Shown here: positions 18,988 to 28,323 of the stretch, in pieces
Position numbering within the stretch: position 1 is the first letter of the stretch
How the letters are laid out: every line of letters begins with the position of its first letter
NCBI GenBank assembly: GCA_963789495.1
Contig: CAWBLP010000008.1
Span: 124,001 to 188,000, forward strand
Reading direction: 5' to 3'
DNA from: CAWBLP01 sp963789495
GTDB lineage: Bacteria > Pseudomonadota > Alphaproteobacteria > Acetobacterales > Acetobacteraceae
DNA length: 64,000 nucleotides
Notes under the pieces: generated by a model
Seen by the model: only the letters and a program-made list of their open reading frames with translations
The model's database searches: none
What the model was told of the DNA's origin: nothing
Position numbers and translations under genes: made by a program

Positions 18988-21576
18988 ATGTTGAACCGCC
19001 TGCTCGTCGGACTGGTCGATTTCAGCCGACGCCATGCCACTCCAGTCGTGTTGCTGGGCCTGCTGGTCGCCGTATTGTCCGTCGTCGTGGCCACCCACCG
19101 GCTGGGCGTCAGCACCAACACCGACCTGATGTTCTCCCCCACCCTCGCCTGGCGGCAGCAGGCAGCGGCGCTCGACCGGGCGTTTCCGCAGTTCCGCGAC
19201 CTGCTGGTGGCCGTGGTGGATGCAAACAAACCCGAGGAGGCCGAGGCCACCGCCGCCGCGCTGGCGGACCGCCTGGCGGCGGATCACACGCATTTCATCT
19301 CGGTGCGGCGGCCCGATGCCTCCCCGTTCCTGCAGAAGGAAGGGCTGCTGTTCCTCGACCCGCCGCAACTGTCCGCGCTGATGGACCAGACCATCGACGC
19401 ACAGCCCTTCCTGGGCCAGCTCGTCGCCGATCCCTCCGCGCGCGGCCTGTTCTCCGCCCTGTCGCTGCTCGGGATGGGCGTCACCCAGGGCGGCGTGGAC
19501 CTCGCCCCCTATCTCCGCCCGATCGAGGCGTTTCACCAGGCGTTGCAGCGGGTGCTGGCGGGCCATCCCTCACCGCTGTCCTGGCAGACCCTGCTCGGCG
19601 GCGGCCTGTCCGAGCTCGCCGGCAAATATCGCTTCGTGCTGACCAAGCCGCACCAGGATTACGGATCGCTGGAGCCGGGCGGTGCCGCCACCAAGGCGAT
19701 GCGCGACGTGATCGCCCAGCTCGAATTCGTCAAATCCGGTGACGCGCATGTCCGCATCACCGGCCAGATCGCGCTGGCCGACGAGGAGTTCGCCAGCGTC
19801 GCCGAGGGCGCGGTGGAAGGACTGATCGGCAGCGTCATCCTGATCACGGTCTGGCTGTTCCTCGCGGTGCGCAGTTGGCGCCTGATCGTGCCGATCCTGC
19901 TCACCCTTACCCTCGGCCTCACCCTCACGCTGCTATTCGCCGCGCTGGCGGTGGGCACGCTGAACCTGGTCTCGGTCGGATTCGGCGTGCTGTTCGTCGG
20001 TATCGCCGTCGATTTCGCCATTCAGTTCTCGGTCCGCTACCGGGAACGCCGGTTCGAATATCCCGATCCGGCCGAGGCCATGCGACAGACCGCGCGCCGC
20101 GCCGGCGGACAGATCCTGGTGGCGGCGGTCGCCACCGCGGCCGGCTTCCTGGCTTTCGTGCCGACCGCCTTCTCGGGCGTCGCGGAGCTGGGGCTGATCG
20201 CCGGGTTCGGCATGCTGGTTGCCTTCATCTGCACGCTGGGCTTCCTGCCGGCCGCGATCACGCTGTGCCGGCCGCCCGGCGAGCAGGGCCTGGTCGGCTT
20301 CGCCTGGGCCGCGGCGCTGGACCCGCTGGTGGCGCGGCGGCGCGTTCCCATCCTCGCGGCGTTCGCGGCGCTCGCCGTGCTGGCGGCCGCCTTGTCACCG
20401 CGGCTGCAATTCGACTCCGACCCGCTCGACACCAAGAACCCGAATACCGAGGCGATACGCACGCTGCGCGACCTGCTCGATAATCCGGTGACCAACCCCT
20501 ACAGCGTCGACGTCCTGGCGCCCTCGGTGCAGGCCGCCACCGAACTGGCGCCGAAGCTGAAGGCACTGTCCACGGTCGAACGGGTCATCGACGTGAACAG
20601 CTTCATTCCGGACGACCAGCCGCAGAAATTGGCGGTGATCGCCGACGCCAACACCATCCTGGCGGCCACGCTGGCGTCACCCGCGGTGCCGCCCGCGCCG
20701 ATCACGCCCGACCAGGTGCGCCTGGCCGCCAAAACGGCGCTGGCGCAGATCGAGCCCGCCCTGCCCAAACTGCCGAAGGACCACCCGCTGGCCGGGATCG
20801 CCGACGACCTGCGGCAGTTGCAGACCGCCTCCGACACCACCGCAATGGCGGCCAACGACGCGCTGACCCGGTTCCTGCCGCAGCAGCTCGACCATCTGCG
20901 CAACGCGCTTAGCGCCGAACCGGTCACGCTGGCCTCCGTGCCGCCCGATCTTCGCGAGGACTGGGTGCTGCCGGACGGGCGCGCCCGGCTGCAGGTGATG
21001 CCGAAGCCGCTGGGCAAGGGCAGTGTCGGCCTGCACCACTTCGTTGATCAGGTGAAGCAGGTGGCGCCGAACGCAGGCGGGTCCGCGGTGACCATCGTCG
21101 CCACCAGGGACACCATCGTGGGCGCGTTCCGCTCCGCGGCGCTCTACGCCCTCGGCGCCATCGCGATCATCCTGGCGCTGGCCCTGCGGCGGCTCCGCGA
21201 CATGGCGCTGGTGCTGGCGCCGCTGCTGCTGTCGGCACTGCTGACCCTGCTGGTCGCGGTGCTGCTGCCGCTGCCGCTCAACTTCGCCAACATCATCGCG
21301 CTGCCGCTGCTGCTCGGCGTCGGTGTGGCATTCAATATCTACTTCGTCATGAACTGGCGGGACGGCCGCACCGGCATTCTGGGTTCGGCCACCGCACGCG
21401 CGATCGTGTTCTCGGCCCTCACCACCGGAACCGCGTTTGGCTCGCTGGCCCTGTCCGCACATCCCGGCACTGCCAGTATGGGGGAATTGCTGCTGATCAG
21501 CCTGGCCTGCACCCTGGCCGCTAGCCTGGTGTTCGTCCCTGCCCTGCTCGCCAGCCTGCGGCCCAACCCGCGATAG
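18988..21576 (+). CDS. hpnN: Hopanoid-associated RND/MMPL transporter HpnN
   Basis: 862 residues with the RND layout: one N-terminal helix (VVLLGLLVAVLSVVVATHRL), a large periplasmic loop, a helix bundle near residues 280-430 (IGSVILITVWLFLAVRSWRL and following), a second loop and a second bundle from about residue 715 (ALYALGAIAIILALALRRL). The TNTDLMFSP loop after helix 1 and the overall length match HpnN, which moves hopanoids from the inner to the outer membrane. No other hopanoid gene is in the window, so the name rests on protein resemblance and taxon. No frameshift. Confidence 0.8.
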   Translation: MLNRLLVGLVDFSRRHATPVVLLGLLVAVLSVVVATHRLGVSTNTDLMFSPTLAWRQQAAALDRAFPQFRDLLVAVVDANKPEEAEATAAALADRLAADHTHFISVRRPDASPFLQKEGLLFLDPPQLSALMDQTIDAQPFLGQLVADPSARGLFSALSLLGMGVTQGGVDLAPYLRPIEAFHQALQRVLAGHPSPLSWQTLLGGGLSELAGKYRFVLTKPHQDYGSLEPGGAATKAMRDVIAQLEFVKSGDAHVRITGQIALADEEFASVAEGAVEGLIGSVILITVWLFLAVRSWRLIVPILLTLTLGLTLTLLFAALAVGTLNLVSVGFGVLFVGIAVDFAIQFSVRYRERRFEYPDPAEAMRQTARRAGGQILVAAVATAAGFLAFVPTAFSGVAELGLIAGFGMLVAFICTLGFLPAAITLCRPPGEQGLVGFAWAAALDPLVARRRVPILAAFAALAVLAAALSPRLQFDSDPLDTKNPNTEAIRTLRDLLDNPVTNPYSVDVLAPSVQAATELAPKLKALSTVERVIDVNSFIPDDQPQKLAVIADANTILAATLASPAVPPAPITPDQVRLAAKTALAQIEPALPKLPKDHPLAGIADDLRQLQTASDTTAMAANDALTRFLPQQLDHLRNALSAEPVTLASVPPDLREDWVLPDGRARLQVMPKPLGKGSVGLHHFVDQVKQVAPNAGGSAVTIVATRDTIVGAFRSAALYALGAIAIILALALRRLRDMALVLAPLLLSALLTLLVAVLLPLPLNFANIIALPLLLGVGVAFNIYFVMNWRDGRTGILGSATARAIVFSALTTGTAFGSLALSAHPGTASMGELLLISLACTLAASLVFVPALLASLRPNPR

Positions 21577-21580
21577 TCAG

Positions 21581-21926
21581 CAGTTCGCAGCCTGCGCCAC
21601 GCATCCTGCCTGTGGTGGGATGCCGCAAGCGCCGGGGCGTTGCCCCGAACCCCACCAGCAGGCGTGGCCTCCTGGACCTCCAGCAAATTCTCGCCTTTGC
21701 AATCAATTCGGTTTGGGGCGGGGAGGGGGCACGAGCGACTCGGACCAACCCACCATCACCGACCGGCCCCCTCCCCACCCCAAACGAAGTCGGTTCCAAG
21801 GGCCGGGCCCTTGGCGGGGTTTCAAGGGGCAGCGCCCCTTGATGGGGGTTCGGGGGCAACCGCCCCCGACGCCTGCGGCACCCCACCACACGCGCGATGC
21901 GTGGCACAGGCTGCGAACGGCTGCTT
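21581..21926. repeat. MITE-like palindromic element with long terminal inverted repeats, copy B
   Basis: The left end (CAGTTCGCAGCCTGCGCCAC and onward from 21583) returns inverted at 21890-21922 as GCGTGGCACAGGCTGCGAAC. The next inner block, GGTGGGATGCCGCAAGCG followed by GGGGCGTTGCCCCGAACCCC, returns inverted as GGGGTTCGGGGGCAACCGCC and GCGGCACCCCACCAC. The terminal repeats therefore span roughly 80 bp each in a 345-bp element with no gene. The core matches copy A at 11040-11262. It lies just past the hpnN stop. Confidence 0.65.
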
Positions 21927-21952
21927 AACCTGTCGCGAGCAGTGTGTCGGGC

Positions 21953-22276
21953 ATGGGACGGATTATGGTTGGTTTCCTGCTGATCAGTGTCGTGCCGGCA
22001 GCCGGCCAGCCGGCCGACTGCCCGCGGGATGCCGCGCCTCGCGTCGAACTGCCGCTCGCCCTCGACCTGGCGGGCCGGCCCGGCGCGCCGCCGGGTGTCA
22101 CCGGACAGGCCCTGCTTGGGGTGCCATTCGGTGCCGCTGGCCTGGACTGCAGCGAACCCGCCGCGGAACCGGCTGACACACTGGGCGGTGAGCCGGGCAA
22201 CGTGCTGCGCGGAGCGCCATCGCACGATCTGCTGCGCAGCCCGGGTCGCAAGCGGGTCCGCATCGAGCCCGAATAA
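21953..22276 (+). CDS. Small putative secreted protein, unknown function
   Basis: 107 residues from ATG 21953 (MGRIMVGFLLISVVPAAGQP); a GTG at 21944 is also in frame. The opening is a good Sec signal peptide ending near AAGQPA. The mature part contains two Cys (ADCPRD and GLDCSE) and ends GRKRVRIEPE. Third codon positions are GC-rich and no better frame exists on the other strand. No family recognised. Confidence 0.5.
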   Translation: MGRIMVGFLLISVVPAAGQPADCPRDAAPRVELPLALDLAGRPGAPPGVTGQALLGVPFGAAGLDCSEPAAEPADTLGGEPGNVLRGAPSHDLLRSPGRKRVRIEPE

Positions 22277-22402
22277 GCGCTGCCGGTCCGCTCCCGCTCT
22301 CGTCAATGCAAAGCACGCCGTTGTGAGCAACGTGACAGTCGCGGAGCGGAAACAACACCCCAGTTACCGGCTCGCTTCCCAATCGCGGCTAAGGAAAATC
22401 AA

Positions 22403-22558
22403 ATGCACCGCATTCTGTTCGCCATTCTGCTGCCGCTGTCACTGGCAGGTTGCTTCAGCTACCAGGATTCGCCGCCGCAGCAGCCCAACAACACCACCGT
22501 GATCGTGCCGCCCGGCTCCACCGTGAGCTGCACCAACGGGCTGCCGCCGCCCTGCTGA
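22403..22558 (+). CDS. Small lipoprotein (51 residues)
   Basis: Reads MHRILFAILLPLSLAGCFSY with a clear lipobox (LSLAGC), then a Pro/Gln/Asn-rich mature part (SPPQQPNNTTVIVPPGSTVS) with two more Cys and a PPPC end. AAGGAAAA lies 5-12 nt before the ATG. It is likely an outer-membrane lipoprotein of the small YajI/entericidin size class, but of unknown role. It precedes lysA by 80 nt, a place where a short lysA-leader lipoprotein (LptM/YifL type) is often found. Confidence 0.68.
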   Translation: MHRILFAILLPLSLAGCFSYQDSPPQQPNNTTVIVPPGSTVSCTNGLPPPC

Positions 22559-22638
22559 ACGCACTGCCCGACGGGGCGGCAGCGCGCCACCCCGTCGGCT
22601 TATTCCCGTGATGGCCGAGGGGCAGAGGGAATGCTAGC

Positions 22639-24018
22639 GTGGCGGCCATGTCCGCCGTTCCCGCCCCGCTCAACTCCACGCCAGATCCCACGCCGGATGA
22701 GCTGATTGCGGCGCGCCCGCATCTCGGCATGCATGCGATGGACGGGCTGATGCTCGATGGCGTGCCACTGAGCCGCATCGCCGATGCGGTCGGCACGCCG
22801 TGTTTCGTATATTCCGCCGCCGCCATGCGCGCCCGCGCCCGCGCCCTGGGCAGCGCGCTGCACCAGGCCGGCATGGAGCCGGACATCCATTTCGCCGTGA
22901 AGGCCAACGACCGGCTCGCCGTATTGCGGCTGTTCGCGCAGGAGGGCGTCGGTGCGGATGTCGTCAGCGAGGGGGAACTGCGCCGCGCCCGCGCCGCCGG
23001 CATCCCGGCACGGCAGATCGTGTTCTCCGGTGTCGGCAAGTCGGCGCGCGAGCTGCGCCTGGCGATCGCCGAGGACATCGCGCAGATCAACGTGGAAAGC
23101 GCCGAAGAGCTGGACATGCTGTCCGCGTTGGCCACCGCACTGGGGCGCACCGCGCGGGTTGCGCTGCGGGTCAATCCGGATGTCGACGCCGGCACGCATG
23201 CAAAGATCAGTACCGGCCGGGCGCAGGACAAGTTCGGCATCCCGTTCGCCGATGTCGCAGCACTATACGCGCGCGCCGCAACCTTGCCCGGCATTCAGCC
23301 GATCGGACTGGCCGCGCATATCGGCAGCCAGGTGCTGAGCGTGCCGCCCTACCGTGCGGCATTCGCTCGGCTGGCCGAACTGGTGCAGACGCTGCGGGCA
23401 GCGGGGCTGACCGTGGAGACGGTGGATTGCGGCGGCGGCCTGGGCATTCCGTATCGCAATGAGCCCGCGCCAAGTCCGACCGCGCTGGCGATGGCGATCC
23501 GCGCGGCCTTCCACAATCTGGATGTGCGCGTGATGGTCGAACCGGGGCGCTGGCTGGTCGGCCCGGCCGGCCTGCTGCTCGCCTCGGTGCTGCTGGTGAA
23601 ACGCTCCGGCGCCGGGCGTTTCGTGGTGCTCGACGCGGCGATGAACGACCTGGTGCGGCCCGCCATGTATGAGGCCTGGCATGGGATCGTCCCGCTCTCG
23701 GCGAGCGATGCCGCCGGTCCGCTCAGCCTGGCCGATATCGTCGGCCCGATCTGCGAATCCAGCGACACCTTCGCCCGCGACCGCCTGCTCCCCGCCCTGA
23801 CCGATGCCAGCCGCGTCGCCATCCTCGACGCCGGCGCCTACGGCTCGGTCATGAGTTCCAGCTATAACGCCCGCCCACTGGCGGCGGAGGCGATGGTGGA
23901 CGCCGGACGCTGGTCGGTGATCCGCGACCGCCAGCTTCACACCGACTTGTGGCGTGACGAGCGCATCCCAGATTTCCTGACCATGCCCTCGCATCCGATG
24001 CCTCCGCGGCCGACATGA
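22639..24018 (+). CDS. lysA: Diaminopimelate decarboxylase
   Basis: PLP enzyme of the alanine-racemase fold that makes lysine from meso-diaminopimelate. Visible are HFAVKANDRLAVLRLF with the PLP Lys, ALRVNPDVDAGTHAKISTG, KFGIPF, AAHIGSQ, DCGGGLGIPY (phosphate loop), EPGRWLVGPAG, PICESSDTFA with the active-site Cys, and YGSVMSSSYNARP. The GTG at 22639 has AGAGGGA at good spacing; ATG 22648 is an alternative. Its TGA overlaps the ATG of the next gene (ATGA). Full length with no frameshift. Confidence 0.93.
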   Translation: MAAMSAVPAPLNSTPDPTPDELIAARPHLGMHAMDGLMLDGVPLSRIADAVGTPCFVYSAAAMRARARALGSALHQAGMEPDIHFAVKANDRLAVLRLFAQEGVGADVVSEGELRRARAAGIPARQIVFSGVGKSARELRLAIAEDIAQINVESAEELDMLSALATALGRTARVALRVNPDVDAGTHAKISTGRAQDKFGIPFADVAALYARAATLPGIQPIGLAAHIGSQVLSVPPYRAAFARLAELVQTLRAAGLTVETVDCGGGLGIPYRNEPAPSPTALAMAIRAAFHNLDVRVMVEPGRWLVGPAGLLLASVLLVKRSGAGRFVVLDAAMNDLVRPAMYEAWHGIVPLSASDAAGPLSLADIVGPICESSDTFARDRLLPALTDASRVAILDAGAYGSVMSSSYNARPLAAEAMVDAGRWSVIRDRQLHTDLWRDERIPDFLTMPSHPMPPRPT

Positions 24019-26576
24019 GCGACGATCCGGGCGACCTGACCCCGCTGTTGCGGCGCCTCGCGGGCCGCCGCGCGCTCGCCCGGCTTGCCATCCTGTTCGA
24101 GCGGATCTGGCCGGTGCTGTGGCCGCCGCTGGGCGTCGCCGGGCTGTTCGTCTGCATTGCCCTGCTCGACCTGCCGCGGCTGCTGCCGCCTTTGCTGCAT
24201 CTCGTCTTGCTCGTCGTCACCGGCATCGCCGTGCTCGGGCTGCTGGCACGTGGCCTGCGCGGCGTCGCCGCCCCGGATGACGCGGCCGCCGACCGGCGAC
24301 TGGAGATCGCATCGGGCCTTGCCCACCGGCCACTTGCGGTGCTGACCGACCGGCCGGCGCATCAGGACGCCACCGGCCTCGCCCTGTGGCAGGCGCATCT
24401 GGCGCGTGCGGTGCGGCAGGTGCGCCGGTTGCGCGTGGGTGCGCCACATCCCGGCTTGCCGCGCCGCGATCCACGCGCCTTGCGTGCCGGATTGCTGCTC
24501 GCTCTGGTTGCGGCCTTCGCCATTGCCGGCGAGGAAGCGCCGTCCCGCCTCGCTTATGCGATGGAGCCGACCCTACCGCGTGAACCAGGCCCGCCGGAGA
24601 CCGAGCTGCAGGCCTGGATCACTCCGCCGCCGTATACCAGGCTGGCGCCGGTGTTCCTGAAATCCGAGGGCGGCTTCGTCGCCGTCCCCTCCGGGTCCCA
24701 TCTGACCGTCAGCGTGACCGGCGGACGCGGCACCCCTGCCCTGTCGCTGGCCGGGCATCCCATGGAATTCCGGGCGCTCGACAAGGCGAGCTTCCAGGCC
24801 GACCAGGAGCTGACCGAGGGCGGCCATCTCAGCGTCCGGCGCAATGGCAGCGAGCTGGCGGGCTGGGATCTGACCGTGGTTGGCGACCGGGCGCCGATGG
24901 TGAGCTGGGTCGAGCCGCCCGGGCGGGCGCCGGCCAGCCAGCAGACCCGCCTGCCTTGGCAGGTCAGTGACGATTACGGCGTCGCCTCACTGCAGGCGGA
25001 ACTGCGGCTGAAGGCGCGGCCGGATGCGGCCCCGGTGAACGTCGGTATCCCGCTGCCCGGCGGTGCACCGAAAACAGCGCATGGCGTGAACCAGCAGGAC
25101 CTGACCGCGCATCCCTGGGCGGGACTGCCAGTCATCGCGCGGCTGGTTGGCAAGGATGCCGCGGGCCAGAGCGGCACCAGCCGGGAGGAGGAATTCCTGC
25201 TGCCGGAGCGGCCGTTCCAGAATCCGGTCGCGCGCGCGCTGATCGCCATCCGCAAGGGCCTCAGCCTGAATCCGGAAGACCGCGGCGCTGCGGCTGGCGG
25301 TTTGGACGCGCTGATCATGCGGCCCGAGGCCTTCGCCTCGGATACCGGGGCCTATGTCAATCTGGGAGCAATCTATTACCTGCTGGAGTTCGACAAGTCG
25401 GACAAGGCGATCGGCCTGGCGCAGCAGCGGCTCTGGGAGCTGGCGCTGCACATGGAGGAAGGCCAGACCGAGCAGACCGCACGGGCTTTGGATGCGGCGC
25501 GGCAGGCCGCGCAGGATGCGCTGGACAAGGCCCTGCAAGAGCCGACGGATCCCAACCGGGCAGAGTTCGACCGCAAGCTGAAGGAGCTGGAGCAGGCGAT
25601 CCAGCGCCACATGCAGGCGCTGCTGGAAGAGGCTCAGCGCAATCATCAGGAGCTGCCGTTCGATCCGAATGCACGTCACCTGAGCGAGCAGGACCTGCAA
25701 CGCATGGCGGAGCAGGCGCGCGAGGCGGCGCGGCAGGGGCGGATGAACGAGGCGCAGCAGCGCATGGCCGAGTTGGAGCGGATGCTGGACCAGTTGCGCA
25801 ATGCACGCGCCGAACATGGCCAGGGGGACCGGCAGCACGCGCAACAACGGCAGCGCGGGCGCCAGCAGATGGGCGCGTTGCAGGATATGGTGCAGCGGCA
25901 GGGCGGCGTGCTGGACCACACCCAAGGCCGCGCACAGCAAGCCCGACCCATGCCGGACGCGCGCCCGCCGACGACGGCGACCGATCCGGATGCCGAGCGC
26001 GAAGCCGATCGCCGGGTGCAGCAGGCCCTGCGCCGCGCGCTCGGCGAGCTGATGCAGCAGTTCGGCGACCTGACCGGCGCGGTGCCGCCGAGCCTTGGCG
26101 AGGCGGATCGCGCGATGCGCGAGGCTGGTCAGGCGCTCGCTCAGGGCAACGACAAATCAGCGGATGCGGCGGAGCAACAGGCTATCGAGGCTCTGCAGAA
26201 GGGCGGCCGCGAGATGGGCCAGGCCATGGCGCGCCAGTTCGGCACCGGCCAGAACGGCGAAGAGGGCGAGCCGGAGGATGGCGGGTCGGAGGGCCAGATG
26301 GGGATGAGCCTGCGCGACGGCCGCGGCGATGGCCCGGGCAACGGCCGGTTGCCAGGTCCGCCGGGGCGTGCCGACGGCAAGGGCCGCGATCCGTTCGGTC
26401 GGCGCTACGGCCAGGGCAGCACCGGCGCGGATGAAAGTGCCGACGTGACGGTGCCGGAAGAGCGTGAGCGCCAGCGCAGCATGGCGATCCAAGAGGAGCT
26501 GCGGCGGCGCGGCGCCGAACGCGACCGGCCGCAGCAGGAGTTGGATTATATCGACCGGCTGCTGAAGCAGTTCTGA
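24015..26576 (+). CDS. TIGR02302/DUF4175 family membrane protein
   Basis: 853 residues. Two N-terminal helices (WPPLGVAGLFVCIALLDLPR and LLHLVLLVVTGIAVLGLLAR) and a third near residue 160 are followed by a periplasmic part with beta-rich segments (LQAWITPPPYTRL). A long Gln/Arg/Glu-rich helical region then runs from about residue 490 to 720 (EQTARALDAARQAAQDALDK, QRMAELERMLDQLRNARAE). The tail is Gly-rich and ends RRGAERDRPQQELDYIDRLL. This order and the coupling to lysA match the alphaproteobacterial TIGR02302 family, whose function is not established. Confidence 0.85.
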   Translation: MSDDPGDLTPLLRRLAGRRALARLAILFERIWPVLWPPLGVAGLFVCIALLDLPRLLPPLLHLVLLVVTGIAVLGLLARGLRGVAAPDDAAADRRLEIASGLAHRPLAVLTDRPAHQDATGLALWQAHLARAVRQVRRLRVGAPHPGLPRRDPRALRAGLLLALVAAFAIAGEEAPSRLAYAMEPTLPREPGPPETELQAWITPPPYTRLAPVFLKSEGGFVAVPSGSHLTVSVTGGRGTPALSLAGHPMEFRALDKASFQADQELTEGGHLSVRRNGSELAGWDLTVVGDRAPMVSWVEPPGRAPASQQTRLPWQVSDDYGVASLQAELRLKARPDAAPVNVGIPLPGGAPKTAHGVNQQDLTAHPWAGLPVIARLVGKDAAGQSGTSREEEFLLPERPFQNPVARALIAIRKGLSLNPEDRGAAAGGLDALIMRPEAFASDTGAYVNLGAIYYLLEFDKSDKAIGLAQQRLWELALHMEEGQTEQTARALDAARQAAQDALDKALQEPTDPNRAEFDRKLKELEQAIQRHMQALLEEAQRNHQELPFDPNARHLSEQDLQRMAEQAREAARQGRMNEAQQRMAELERMLDQLRNARAEHGQGDRQHAQQRQRGRQQMGALQDMVQRQGGVLDHTQGRAQQARPMPDARPPTTATDPDAEREADRRVQQALRRALGELMQQFGDLTGAVPPSLGEADRAMREAGQALAQGNDKSADAAEQQAIEALQKGGREMGQAMARQFGTGQNGEEGEPEDGGSEGQMGMSLRDGRGDGPGNGRLPGPPGRADGKGRDPFGRRYGQGSTGADESADVTVPEERERQRSMAIQEELRRRGAERDRPQQELDYIDRLLKQF

Positions 26577-26582
26577 TCGGCT

Positions 26583-26626
26583 GGCCGCAGCTGCGGCATC
26601 GCGCCGGCCGCAGCCGCGGCATCGCG
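26583..26626 (+). terminator. Tandem 21-nt palindromic repeat, possible terminator
   Basis: GGCCGCAGCTGCGGCATCGC occurs twice with one base change and a 2-nt spacer, 6 nt past the TIGR02302 stop. The inner GCCGCAGCTGCGGC is a perfect 14-nt palindrome. No T-run follows. Confidence 0.45.
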
Positions 26627-26681
26627 AAGGACTCCGCTGCAGGGGTGACGGGCCGGCGGTTTCGCGTTATGGAGGGGTCAC

Positions 26682-26758
26682 GGACCCGTAGCTCAGTTGG
26701 ATAGAGCGTCGCCCTCCGAAGGCGAAGGTCAGGCGTTCGAGTCGCCTCGGGTCCGCCA
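26682..26758 (+). tRNA. tRNA-Arg, anticodon CCG
   Basis: A complete cloverleaf is seen. The acceptor GGACCCG pairs with CGGGTCC, the D arm is GCTCAGTTGGATAGAGC, the anticodon stem TCGCC/GGCGA encloses loop CTCCGAA (anticodon CCG), the T arm is AGGCG-TTCGAGT-CGCCT, and the 3' end is encoded GCCA. It marks the boundary between the housekeeping part and the contractile-injection locus. I see no repeat of its 3' end nearby and no integrase, so use as an attachment site is not supported. The following 258 nt to the regulator gene show nothing else. Confidence 0.95.
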
Positions 26759-27016
26759 ATCCTTCAAGCAGTCAGACAATGGCGCCGCCCCGGCATTGGC
26801 TTCGGGCAACCCAGTGGTCGCGGAACTTCGCGGCATCGGAACCGCGCCAGGGCCTCGGCTGCGTCTTGCCGACCCAACTGGCACTGGCCAGCCCGGTTGG
26901 CTTCGGTGGCGGCTGCAAGCTACAGACTGCATCGGTCGCCAGGGAACGGTGACCCAACTTCTACCTGATTTTTAGCCAATCTGACCGGAGCTTGCGCCCG
27001 CAGGTGAGGGACAGAA

Positions 27017-27740
27017 TCAAACGCCGAAATGGGTCAGATTTCGCCCTCGGTCCCCATGGTTGGCGACCGGGCGGTCGAGCCTGGCGGCGGCCTCGGCGCG
27101 GCAACCGACCTGGAGGCGGCTCAGCAGGCTGTGGACATGGTTTTTTACCGTCGAGGTGCCGAGCGACAGACGCTGCGCAATCTCCTTGTTCGACATCCCC
27201 TCCTGGATCAGGCGCAGAATCTGATGCTGGCGTCGCGTGAGAGCGATATCCATGGGCGCGTCCGCCGCTTCGCGCACGCCCGCGCCGAGGTGACGAAACA
27301 ACGAGTTCGGCCATCTCGACGGAACAAACCGTCTCTCCGGCGGCGGCGCGGCGGGCAGCGTGGGCCAGATCGTCAATCGAGGCATGCGCCGGGACATAGC
27401 CGCTCAGACCGGCCTTGGCGCAGGCCAATACCTGGACCGGGACGTCGTCCACGCCGAACCCTAGCACCGGCGTTCCCGGTCGCGCCCGGACCAGCGCGGT
27501 TGCAAACGGCAGCGAGCCCGGGCTGCCCATATCCAGAAGGACGGCGTCGGGGGACAAGGTAGCCACCTCTAAAATGGCTTCGTCAGAAACGTTGAGGGTG
27601 CTAACCGCGTGAATATCTCGGTGGCAGCGCAGCAAAGACACCAATGCATCACAATATAGCCGCACTCAACTCACAATCAAAACGACGAATTTGTCGGCAT
27701 CTGATTGTGGCAAGCACGCCGTGACTGTTGGCTGTTTCAT
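27017..27740 (-). pseudogene. LuxR/NarL-type response regulator, interrupted by an in-frame TGA and a frameshift
   Basis: The best start is ATG 27740, preceded by GGGAGGGGAAT, an excellent ribosome-binding site. It gives MKQPTVTACLPQSDADKFVV then LIVS, which is receiver strand 1. A TGA at 27668-27666 follows, and the same frame continues VRLYCDALVSLLRCH and DAVLLDMGSPGS (phospho-Asp). A GTG right after the stop could restart translation but would lose strand 1. Near 27303 one extra base moves the frame from EMAEL to LFRHLGAGVREAADAP. The HTH follows: ALTRRQHQILRLIQEGMSNK, EIAQRLSLGTSTVKNHVHSL. It is divergent from the injection-system operon, so it is its natural candidate regulator, now apparently broken twice unless these are errors. 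Confidence 0.7.
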
Positions 27741-27889
27741 ATTCCCCTCCCGTCGCAACCATCCTAGCCGTGACGCGAGCCAACTTTGCACTTTCTTGCG
27801 TACTGTCATCATCGCACGAACGGTGTGGCTGAAGCGATGCACGCAGAGGTAGCGCACGGGATTGTGAAACCGGACCTGGGCCGCCCCGG

Positions 27890-28160
27890 ACCGCGTGACC
27901 GGGCCCGGGTCGGCTGAACAAGGTCCGCCCCGGCGTTCTGTCCCTTCTTTCCGCCAGGTCCAGGCCGGACCCGGCCATTTACCCAAGAAAACGTATGCGG
28001 CGGGTGCTGCGCGACCCGATCGTTCCGGAGGAGATGGTCGGGTCAAGCCCGGCCAGGACGCGCAAGACACGGGGCGAGGACGGGAATCGGACCCCGCCAG
28101 GGCACGACCGGACGCTACCTGGACGGGAAATCGACCCCAGTCAGGGCGCGAACCGCAGGT
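27890..28160. repeat. Degenerate array of GTCGGGTCAAGCCCGGCC-type palindromic repeats
   Basis: The gap between regulator and operon contains several imperfect copies of a palindromic unit (CCAGGTCCAGGCCGGACCCG, GGTCGGGTCAAGCCCGGCCA and weaker copies). It is the same family as the units inside the ATPase gene at 52.2 kb. This is a common dispersed alphaproteobacterial intergenic repeat. No gene is supported in 27741-28462. Confidence 0.6.
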
Positions 28161-28323
28161 CACCAGGAAGCGAACCGCACGCGGTCACTGAAGCACACCG
28201 GACGCGGTCAGGACCAAACCGGCCTCGCCACCCACCAGACGTGCCCGCCCGCTTTACCGCGCCTGAAGCCTGCACCCGCTACGACCGGACACGCATTCGA
28301 GCCGCCGGCTCGCCACCCCGGAC

